From NCBI RefSeq assembly GCF_019649055.1, contig NW_026570246.1:992001-1056000 (forward strand): 64,000 nucleotides of DNA, read 5' to 3'. Shown here piece after piece: positions 26,801 through 38,800 of this stretch. Every line of letters starts with the position of its first letter. The stretch's first letter is position 1. A program made the position numbers and the translations under genes. The notes under the pieces were generated by a model. It made no database searches and was not told the DNA's origin. It saw only the letters and a list, made by a program, of their open reading frames with translations. This DNA comes from Paramacrobiotus metropolitanus (taxonomy: Eukaryota; Tardigrada; Eutardigrada; Parachela; Macrobiotidae).

Positions 26801-29800
26801 AAGGTACTTGTTGGAGCAGCTCGGCAATGTCGCAGTACTGCAGCAACCAGCAAATGTCAGCGTCCAGTGACTGTCTCAGCGGTGAATTCTGCTGCTTCAT
26901 GCCGGGCACTAGCACGACCAGCACTAGCACCACAACGCCCACTACAACGACCACCAGACCTACAACGACGACTAGCACGACCACGCCCACTACCACCACC
27001 ACAACAACAACGCCCACAACTACAACCACCACTAGCACAACAACAACCCGGACAACCACACCAACAACAACTACATCCACGACGACCACGTCCACTACAA
27101 CGCCGACGACGACGCGAACGACCACCACACCCACAACTACCACCTCTACCACCACAACGCCTACGACCACCACCTACACAACGCCGACCACAACCCGAAC
27201 AACGACACCAGCAACGGTGTTGACAACCACCCCGTATAGCAGTGGTAAGGCGTGCAAACCGCAAGGTTCCACGAGTGTGATTGTGGGTAAATGTGTCAAT
27301 AACGCCCTTGTGTCCCAACAATGCTTCACTAACCAACTCGCGCTATCCCTTGATTGCGGTTACAATGAATACTGCTGTTTCCCGTCGACAGGCTACCCGG
27401 TTTATAGCAACATGACCAACAAGGTGCTGCTAACCAGTCTGAACAGCGTGGGCGGTTGTAGTCCACAAACCGCGCCCTGGGTGTCAAATGGACGCTGCGT
27501 CAACGTTAAACGGCTGACCTCTGACTGCAGAGGTCAGCGCATTGCCAAATCACTGAACTGTCCGTCCAGCGAACATTTCTGCTGCTTTGTCGATGCTCAG
27601 TCTGTTGACGGATCAAACCCTCCACCACAACGGGAATCCTTACCACAGACTGGAGGTTGTACACCGGTGACCGAACCATCGGTGACGAATGGCGCTTGTG
27701 TGCACACTTCACTGCTCGCCAGCCGGTGTCGTGCACAGCGCATCTCCCGGTCCGACTCTTGCCAGAAGTCCGAGCTGTGCTGTTTCGTTACACCAAGCGA
27801 AGGGTCACCAGATCAAGCGAAGGTCACATCACCCAAAGAAACATTCGTGAATCAGCCAGATCAAAATAACGTCATCGTGGCTCCGCCGAAGGAGACTCCA
27901 TTCGGTGTGAAACTCTGCTCGCCTTCAACGTCACCGTCGGTAACCAACGGCATCTGCACTGTAGCTAACCGATTGCAAACCCATTGTGTCGGAATGGTGT
28001 TTGCCAAATCAAGCGCATGCAGCGTCAATGAGTTCTGCTGCTTTAACCGTCCGACTGAAAAGGAAGTTCCAGCAGCCTCGTGTACACCAAACACCCAACC
28101 CCTAATTAACAACGGCGCGTGTATCGCCTTTGACCAACTGACTAGTCGATGCCGCGGCATGACCTTTTCAAAATCTGCCGACTGTGCTGCTCAGCAGTTT
28201 TGCTGCTTCAACTCGGACACCAACAAACAAGCCAACGACCAAAACCGGCTCGGTTCTTCGGAATCCTGTAGTCCCAAGAGTGCCCCCGAAATTACCAACG
28301 GCCGCTGTGTTGCGACCAACTTATTAACATCCCAGTGTCGCGGAATGCGATTGTCCAAATCCGATAATTGTCCTCAGAACCAGTTCTGCTGCTTTTCCAC
28401 TCAACCTCAAATTATTACAGCGCCGAAACAGGAAATTTCGGTTACGTCATGCACGCCCAATACCCAGCCGGACATTCATGACGGTTTCTGTGCCGAGCTG
28501 AATCAGCTTAGCACCCGCTGTCGTTCCAAGACGTTTGCAAAATCTTCCAGTTGCCCATCTAACCAATTCTGCTGTTTCAACGCAGTATCAACGGCTGATG
28601 TAGGGAACAAAGCAGGTGAAAATGGGCAATGCACACCGCGCAGCCAACCACAGCTTGTTAACGGCGGTGTCTGCGTGGACCAATCGATGGTGGTTAACCA
28701 GTGCCGAGGTCAACGGTTGTCGCAGTCTGCCGACTGCGGTCAAAGCCAGTTTTGTTGTTTCAATCCGAACGCTATCCAACAGCCACCATCACCACCAACA
28801 AAACAAGTTATCCAGAGCGCCACCTGCACACCTTTAACGGAGCCCAGCATCCACGATGGAAAGTGCACCGATCGCAGCATGCTTATCGCCTCCTGCACTG
28901 GGCAGAGGTTTGCCAAGTCAAACGACTGTCCTGGCACTCAATTCTGCTGTTTCTCTTTGCCATCACCCGATGAAGCAGAAAAGATATCTTCCGGTGGCAA
29001 GTGTACTCCGGCCAGTGAACCAAGCGTGAAAGATGGCACTTGTCTCACTCTCAACCAACTGACCACTTCGTGTCAAGGCGGACGACTGTCCAAATCGGCC
29101 GACTGTGGAATGAATCAGTTCTGTTGTTTCCAGGTAAGTAATTTGTGCAGTAATTTATGACTTTATCCGCAATTTGCGCAATAATTCATAACTTTACTCC
29201 GTGTTGCGGTCATACTGTAGTCATTGTTTTATTTAGGCCAGCGCGGCCCAGGTGACACAACCGCAAGAAGTTAAAAAAATAAAGCCGGACAGCGGCTCCG
29301 CCTGTCGACCGGCAACCAATCCTGACGTAAGCAACGGATTCTGCTTGAATGCCAACCAGTTTTCTTCCAACTGTTCGGGAGGATTCTTGTCGAAATCCAG
29401 CGACTGTGACAACGGACAATTCTGCTGCTTCAATCGTCCACAAGAGGCTCAGGTTAGTTGAAAATGCATGTTTTTTTAATCTACGGCGTGACGCAGAAGC
29501 GCGCATGTCTAAATATACTACTGCTATTGTAGCCGACAGCTGCGCCAGTAATTCAAGAGGTCAAGAAGGTCTCCGTTGACGTCCATAATTGCCGACCTTC
29601 TTCGAATCCAGAAGTAATAAACGGCGTGTGTTTGGCGCCCAACCAACTGACTGCTGAGTGTGCTGGTGGCGCTTTCTCCAAATCTGGCGACTGTGAACGA
29701 GGACAGTTTTGCTGCTTCCGACGACCTAACAAGCTCATAGTCGAAGTTATGAATCGTCCTCGTGAACTCTGCGTACCAGACTCCGATCCCACCGGTTCCG

Positions 29801-32800
29801 GCGAATGTGTGGACAAAGGTCAACTGGTGGACCGCTGCCAAGCCCGTCGCATGGCCCGCTCGAAACAGTGTGGTCCCAACCAGTTCTGTTGCTTCGATTT
29901 GGACGCGAACGAATCAAAGGTCAAACAGATGCCGTCGGGAAGCTGCACACCCATGACCGATCCCACTGTGACGAATGGAGTATGCCTCAACCGCGTCCAA
30001 CTGACCACTGCATGCGGTGGTAACCGGTTTGCCAAATCCGTTCAGTGCCGTGGTGACCAGTACTGCTGCTTCCCGCAAGCTAGCAATATCACCGTCCAGG
30101 AGACCTCTCTGAGCCAGGTGAACAGTCGCTGCAGCCCAAATTCCGATCCATCGGTCACCAACGGCGCTTGCGTAGAACTGACTCAGCTCAGTCAGCAATG
30201 CGGAAACCGCCGTCTGTCCAAGTCGAACGACTGCGGCGCGAATCAGTTCTGCTGCTTTGACCTGCCCAATCAGGATGTGAAAGAGCAACCGAGCCCCGCA
30301 GCAACACCATGCACGCCGAACAGTGACCCGTCAATTAATAACGGCGTTTGTCTAGCTCGCAGTCAACTGATGACCCAGTGTCAAGGTCAGCTGGCCTCCA
30401 AATCGGTGCAGTGTGCATCCGATCAGTTCTGCTGTTTCTCACGCGATTCAACGGCATCCAAGAAGTCCGTTCTAGCCGGCTTGGCGTCGTGCAGTCCATT
30501 AAGCGATCCAGCCATTACGAACGGTGTCTGCCTAAATATCCGCGAAGTTTCACAGCAATGCGTCAATAAATTCACGGCAAAATCAAACGATTGTGGTACA
30601 GACCAGTGGTGCTGCTTTGACCGAACAACTGACAAGCAGTCGGCAGGAAATCCCGCACCTGCAACGTGTACTCCTTCCACCGATCCGACGGTTACGAATG
30701 GTGTCTGCCTGAATCTGCGTGACATATCGCTGCAGTGCGTTAACAAACTTACCGCAAAATCCAGTAACTGTGCTGCAGATCAGTTCTGCTGTTTTGACCA
30801 GCCAAGTGGTACCGGTAACCAGGCGTCCGGAATTACATTTACGCCCAACACACCTTTGCCCCCCAACACGCCTTCACCTCAGTCACCAACCAGTACTACG
30901 CAACCTCCAAATACTGCCACAAACACTCCAGTGCCTCCCACACAATCACCAACATCACCGCCGATTTCCGCTCTGCAGTCATGCAGTCCATCAACCGACC
31001 CCACCATCACAAACGGTGCCTGCATGACCCTCCGACAAATCGCCCAGAACTGCGCCAATATGCTGACCACGTCGTCGAAAGACTGCGCATCCGGTCAATT
31101 TTGCTGTTTCGCCCCATCTGGAACCAAGAGTGCGCTGAACCTCAACAAACTGGGAATGGATACCGGCTGTAGTCCGGCCAATGATCCAACCGTTAACGGG
31201 TCATGCATGACCGTCCGCGAGATGGCTACCCAGTGCGTGAACAAACCAGCAGCAAAATCGAGCGATTGCGCGCAAGGCCAGTTCTGCTGCTTCGATCAAC
31301 GCGATATGAGCGCAGTGCCTCCGTCAGGAACGAAATCCTGCAGTCCGTCAACCGATCCCACAATAACCAACGGCACTTGCTTAATCCTCAAAGATATTGC
31401 AAAGAAGTGCCAAAACATGCTGACGACATCGTCCACAGATTGCCCGACCAGCCAGTTTTGCTGTTTCGCTCCAACCACAGCCGGAAAGAGCGCCCAAAAA
31501 CCAGACAAAGTTGCAGTTACTAAAGGCTGCACCCCGCTGAGTGAGCCAGACATCCACAACGGTGTGTGCCTGAATCTCAAGGAGCTCTCGCAACAGTGCA
31601 AAAATCACTTGGCGTCCAAGTCGAACGACTGCGCAGACAACGAATTCTGTTGCTTTACACGAGATGCCGAAAAGACCCAAGTAGGATTGCCCCAGTTGGC
31701 GTCATCACAGAATGCCTGCTCACCGAAAACTGACCCCTCCGTTACCAACGGATTCTGCCTCGAGGCCGGTCAGTTGGCGATGAACTGTCAAGGCCAGAGT
31801 TTCGCCAAATCCGACCAGTGTGGTCAATCACAGTTTTGCTGTTTCCACCGTACCGAGAACAGCGAAAAAGAAGCCGCACTGCAAAGCGTCCAGTGCACAC
31901 CAAACAGTGAACCACAGGCGACCGGCACGTGCGTTGAACGAAATCAGTTGACCGAAAAGTGCGCAAATTCGAAATTATCCAAATCAAGCAACTGCACAGC
32001 CAGTCAGTTTTGTTGCTTCAGCAATCAACCAGTCAACATCAAGATTTCCACCGGTGGATGCAAACCGTTGACTGACCCCAGCATCAATGATGGCACCTGC
32101 GTGGATGTTTTCCAGCTGTCCGCCCAATGTGCTGATAAACGATTCTCAAAATCAAATGACTGCCAAGATGGGGAATTTTGCTGTTTTGCTCAAGAACCCG
32201 CAGTTGTCGTTAACCGCAACAAGGACGCCACAAAATGCTCGCCTGTCATGGATCCGAGCAATAAAAATGGCTGGTGTGCGGATCAAGACCAGCTGTCAGA
32301 TTCCTGCAAAGGAAGCCGAGTGTCCACTTCCAGTGACTGCGCACCAGGTAAGAAAGCAACTAACAGAATCTGATAATAGCAGAAGCTAACTTTCCTCAAA
32401 AGTATAATTCAGTTATTAATCGCTATTATTATTTTGTGTTTTATTTTTTTTATGGTTTAGCTAGAGTCAGATAAAATAGAACTAAAATAAATGTGCGATG
32501 AAACCACAAATTAGCGTAATGACGAATTGAGCTACAACTGTCAAAATACGAGTACAACTTATATGTATGCATTACTGACGTTTTACGTTGTACATTTCAG
32601 ACCAGTTTTGCTGCTTTTCTAACGGACGACCACTGCAAATCCTGCTGCCACCACTTGCAGCCCATCCACTGAGCCGGGAATTACCAATGGAAACTGCGTC
32701 AACAAAGACTTGCTACCCACTCAGTGCAACGGCATGACCTTTGCTCGATCTTTCAACTGCCCGACGGATTCCATGTGCTGCTTCCAGAGTCATCAGTCGT

Positions 32801-35800
32801 TGACGTCGATCAAGCAGTCGGTCACTAATACTGGAGGCTGCACGCCTGTTACCGAGCCCGACATTCACAATGGGCAGTGCCGCAACAAGAACGAACTAGT
32901 AACGCAGTGTGAGTCGCAGCGCTTCGCCAAATCCAGCAACTGCGCCGCCGACCAGTTCTGCTGTTTTGCGCCGCCGTCTGTACAATGCACACCGTCTACC
33001 GCACCGAGCGTTAACAATGGCGTCTGCGTCAACAAAGGCGACCTTTCAAAACAGTGCAAAAATCAAGCCTTCTCCAAATCGTCTAACTGCAGTTCTAGTG
33101 CCGATCAGTTCTGCTGTTTTGACCGCACCAGTGTTAAAAATATGGCGGTTTCCGGTGGTAATTGCGTGCCTAATACCGACAAATCGGTCATCGATGGCGT
33201 TTGCCTGAACCCGGATCAACTGACAGGACAGTGTATTAACGGAAGGTTCTCGAAATCCGACAACTGCGACGACAACCAGTTCTGTTGTTTTGACAACGGA
33301 GCGTCCGATAAGGGAACAGCGTCTGCAGGTTGCAGTCCAGCAACAGAACCGGATGTCACGAATGGTGTCTGCGTCAACAGGAATCAACTAACATCGCAGT
33401 GTGGTACCAAGCGATTCGCAAAGTCTACCGGGTGCTCACCTGACCAGTTCTGTTGCTTTGATACGCCCACCGCTGCTAAGTCTACTGGGCAGTGCACACC
33501 TAACTCGCAGCCAACGATCAACACCGGTACTTGCATAAACCGAGGCGATCTCACAACGCAGTGCAAGAACAACAAAGCCTTCTCAAAATCAGTTAACTGC
33601 AGCGACGATCAGTTCTGCTGCTTCGATGCGTCAAACATTGCCAACAAACTGGAAACCGGCACGGCGATGTGTTCGCCCAACACGGCACCGGATGTCAAAA
33701 ATGGAATGTGCGTCGATAAATCACAGTTGCATTCCCAATGCAACGATTTACGCATTTCCAAATCCTCCCAATGTTCCAGTGAACAGTTCTGCTGCTTCGA
33801 AGGAGACCGACTGCTGCCGGATGTCGTTATTGCGCCCAAGACTCGTGTGTGTCGTCCATCGAGCGACCCGGCTTCCAGCGGCAAATGCGTGGCTCGCAGT
33901 AACCTCATGGACAAATGTGGATCGATGACCTTTTCAAAATCGGGAGACTGTTCGCCTGATGAATTCTGCTGTTTTGAAAACAACGTGAAACAGATTGCCT
34001 TACAGACGTGCTCGCCTAGCAGCGACACCTCGGTTCACGATGGCTGGTGTGTGGCGAAAGGCGATCTCCAGACTGACTGTGAAAATGCCAGGGTGTCTAA
34101 ATCAGGCGACTGCCGGCAAGGTATTGACATAATTTACAATTAACCTGCGCGTAACATTGCGTCATTACTTATCAGTGGCATATTAATAAATTTATTTGAA
34201 CCACAAACTTTACAAATAATTTACGATTGTTTATTTATTTACTGGTATTTTTACTACGTAATCATTTAACGCAGACTGTCTGAGAATGAATGTTACATAA
34301 ATATGAATTTTGAACAAAATTCGTTCTTATTTACACAGATCACTGGTGCTGCTTCAAAGGCCACCTCGAATCATCCTCTCCCAAGATCGAAGTACCACAT
34401 TCATGCACTCCTATTGTGGAGCCGACTCTCAACAATGGCACATGCGTTGAGAAGGAACGCCTGCGTGAGCAATGCTCTGACCGTTCATTCTCCCGGTCCA
34501 CCGACTGCAAGATTGGTCAAATGTGCTGTTTCAATCGTCTGGGTCTGGACGGACAGAAGGAAACCGTGCAGAGCACTTGCACACCGGCCAGCGCCCCTGA
34601 TGTGCACAACGGCTTGTGCTTGAACCCCGACCAACTGTCCACTCAGTGTATGGGGCAGCGCTTCTCCAAATCCAACGACTGTGGCCGCCAACAGTTCTGC
34701 TGCTTCGCCAATCCTGAACCAGACGTTGCGTGCACACCGATCACGGAACCAACGGTCACCAACGGCACGTGTGCCAGTTCGGCCGAGCTCGCCACGAAAT
34801 GCGCCGATCTGGTTTTTGCCAAATCGGACAACTGTGACAAGCAGGATTTCTGCTGCTTTACCAACCCAGTCAGCCGCTTGAAGGTGCCGACTCTGATCGC
34901 CGGCAGCTGCAGTCCCAATTCGGAGCCGCAGGTCACCAACGGAGTGTGCACCAATATTCGGGATCTGAAGGAGAAATGCGGGACGCAACGGCTGTCAAAG
35001 TCCATCAACTGCGCCGACAATCAATTCTGCTGTTTTGCCAGTCAAGACGACAAAACGACCGTTAAAATGCAGCAGTCTGGTAGCGCTTGCATACCCACCA
35101 GCAGTCCCAACACGAAGGAGGGCACATGCCTGAACCTGGACCAGATCACCACGCAGTGCCAGAATAAACGATTGTCCAAATCACCAAACTGTAATTCCCA
35201 GCAATTCTGCTGCTTCACAGCTGAGACAAAAGAGAGCACCAACCAAAGGTCACCGTGCGTACCGAACAGCGATACTACCATCAACAATGGTCAGTGTATG
35301 CCGTTGGAACTCCTTGAAAGCCAGTGTCAGGGAATGTCCTTGTCGAAATCAGAAAACTGCCCGATCGAAGAATTCTGCTGTTTCAACCGCAATATGCAGA
35401 ATAAGCAGTCGCCGCCGGATTTCGTGCCAACCGGCTCACCAACCCTGGGCTCGCCCACACCGCCTCCACCGCAAGAGAACACCACGGTAACCTTGGTGGG
35501 TTCCCTGTCCGGTGCCGGATGCAGTCCCAACAATCATCCGGATGTGACCAGTGGTACGTGCATTCCGGCCAACAGTGTCGCAGCACGCTGTGCCGGCAAA
35601 CAGTTTGATCGGTCTAAAGGTTGCGCCGACGACAATGTCTGCTGCTATACTCCGACCAGCAACACTGAGTCCATTCAGACTGCCAACCAGTGTGCGCCGG
35701 AAACCGACCCAACGATTACCAATGGAGTCTGCTTGGATGAATCACAGCTGGCAGCACAATGTGCGGGCCGCTCTTTCGCCAGATCTTTCAACTGCGCAAC

Positions 35801-38800
35801 TGGTCAGAAATGTTGTTTTGATCGCAACAACAAGAAGGACAAAATCTCAACTGACCCTGATACTTCCGGCTTGCAGGTAATTATAATGTTGTGACCTTGC
35901 TACTATGGGGCGAATGCGCACTTATCATTCCAACTTAACACTACAGTGAAATACATACTGCATTTATATCCGTACTAGGTACAATAAGAATATTGTATTT
36001 TATTGAAATTCTATTATATCGTACATTTGGTGCCATGTGGTTTACGAATGCGCTAATTACAGGTCGCTCCGGCAGTTTCCGGTATACGCTGCAGTCCTAA
36101 CAGCCAGCCCGAAGTAACAAACGGCACATGCATGAAGGTTCGCGATCTCCGAATGAACTGCCTGGAAAAGCGTGCATCGCCATCCGAAGACTGTCCGCGC
36201 TTTAGTTGGTGCTGTTTCGACGCGCCATCCTCCACGAACGAAATCGTTGCACTGGCGACAACAACAACAACAGCGCAGCCAGCATTGACAGTCAGTCCGA
36301 ACCGCGAACAAGTGGCCAGCTCCGCACCGCTGTGCATCCCGATGAGCAGTCCATTCTCCAACGGATTCTGCTTGAACATGGACAAGGTCAACACCCAATG
36401 TCAGGGTCAGCGTCTCTCAAAATCAGTTAACTGTGCCAAGGAGCAGTTCTGCTGCTTCCAGACCGAACCGGACAAGGAACAGCAGCTGCAAGTAGAACAG
36501 CGGGCCATGTGCATCCCCAGCAGTGACCCCACGGTGGTCGGAGGGCGATGTACCAACGCGAAAGATCTGGCTAACGCATGTGCCAATCAAGCTCTGTCGA
36601 AATCGGAGAACTGCGAGGCCGATCAGTTCTGCTGCTTTACCCGAGCAGAAACGGTAGCACAGAACAAGGTCACCACCGCCGGGTGTAGTCCGAGCACCGA
36701 GTCATCCGTGATCAACGGCACGTGCTTGGATGCCAATCAGCTAGTCCAGCAATGCTCCACGAAACGCTTTGCCAAATCGCAGAACTGTGCCACCAATCAG
36801 TTCTGTTGTTTTGATATGCCGACATCCGTGGGCGGACAGTGCGTACCAGAAACCGACGCCAGCGTGACCAATGGTCAGTGCGTGGGGACAAATCAGCTGT
36901 CAGCGCAGTGCGCATCGAAATCGTTTGCCCGATCGGCTAATTGTGCTATCAACGAGAAGTGCTGTTTCGACCGCAGCAGTACTTCTAACAAGATTCTCCT
37001 GCTCCCAGCCGGCACATGCAGTCCATCAACGGATCCATCGGTCACAAGTGGCGTGTGCTTGAACGTCGATCAGTTGACGGCTCAATGTGGCACCAGTGAT
37101 AAGCGCTTCTCCAAATCCGAGAACTGCAACAACGACCAGTTCTGTTGTTTCGGCAATGAAGACAACAAGATAGCCGGACGCGGGTGCAGTCCCAAATCCG
37201 AACCGCAAATCAATAACGGCAGTTGTCTGGATGTCAACCAGCTAGTGGGTCAGTGCCGCGGAAAAGCCTTCTCCAAGTCACAAGACTGCGATGCCGGTCA
37301 GTTCTGCTGTTTTGACCTTTCACAGGCCATGAGCGGGACGCAGTGCTCACCGCAAACCGAACCTGCTTCAAAGGGCATGTGTGTCAGCGAGACCCAGCTG
37401 AACAGTCAATGCGGTTCAAAATTCTTCTCCCGCTCATCCCAGTGCGGCGACAGAGAGATGTGTTGTTTTGATCGGGTAGCTGATAAGCAGAACGTCGCGG
37501 GATGTAGTCCAGTTACGAATCCTGCCGTCACAAATGGCGCTTGTTTGACACGCAACCAACTAACACCGATGTGTTCCAACAAGCGCTTCGCGAAGTCTCA
37601 GAATTGCCCGAGTGATCAGTTCTGCTGTTTTGATGCTGCGGCTTCAACCTCGTCTGGAGGGCAATGCATTCCGGAAACCAACCCGACGGCCAGTGGTCAG
37701 TGCATCGCAACTGCTCAGCTCTCCGCCCAGTGCGCATCCAAGACATTCTCGCGCTCTTCAAATTGCGGCAGCAACGAGAAATGCTGCTTTGACCGTACAG
37801 CAACGAAAGTGGACGCCACATCAGCTGCCCAGTGTTCACCGGAAACAGATCCCAGCATCACCGACGGTGCCTGTCTGGATAAGAGCCAACTGGTCACTCA
37901 GTGCAGCGGTAAATCGTTTGCTCGATCCTTCAACTGCGGTAGCAGTCAGGTCTGCTGCTTCGATCGTAATACCCAACCGGTAAAGGTGAAGCTGGTAGTC
38001 GGCACATGCCGCCCGTCCACCGATCCGACCGTCATGAACGGTGCGTGCCTCAATGTCGACCAACTGACCACTCAGTGCGGCAGCAGCGACAAACGCTTCT
38101 CCAAATCCGATGACTGCGGTAGCGACCAGTTCTGCTGTTTTGGCAACGAGAACGCCGATAAGGCCACTGGAAGCTGCAGTCCCGTCACCGAGCCGGCAAT
38201 CACCAACGGTACCTGCCTGAACGCTAACCAACTGACGGCGCAGTGCAGTGCCAAACGCTTCTCCAAGTCTAAAGACTGCGATACCAACCAGTTCTGCTGT
38301 TTCGATGGGGTTAACCAGGCTTCGTCCAGTCAGTGCTCTCCGCAAACCGCCCCAACGGTCACCAATGGAGTCTGTGTCAACAAGGATCAACTGTCCAGTC
38401 AATGCGGATCGCGCTTCTTCTCCCAATCGTCCAATTGCGGCAGCGGCCAAATGTGCTGCTTTGACCGCGAGGCAACCAAGATCGCCGTCGGAGGATGCAG
38501 TCCCAGTGTCAACCCTTCGGTGACCAATGGTACCTGTTTAAACAAAGACCAACTAGCGCCACAGTGCGGTGCTAAACGCTTTGCCAAATCAACCGGATGT
38601 GCGGATGACCAATTCTGCTGTTACGATTTCGGCAACGTCGAGTCGATACCGGCGGCGTCGCAGTGCGTGCCGGAAACCGACGCGAGCGTTATGGACGGAA
38701 CCTGCGTACCGAATAACCAATTAAACCAACAATGTGGCTCGAAATCCTTCGCCCGGTCTTTCAACTGCGCATCGAACGAAAAGTGCTGCTTCAACCGCAA

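Noticed and set aside
26799-27173. Long minus-strand frame made almost only of Val and Gly, opposite gene B
   Set aside because: It is the reverse reading of the Thr-rich linker (ACC/ACA codons read as GGT/TGT). Similar antisense frames opposite other modules repeat with the same spacing and are shadows.
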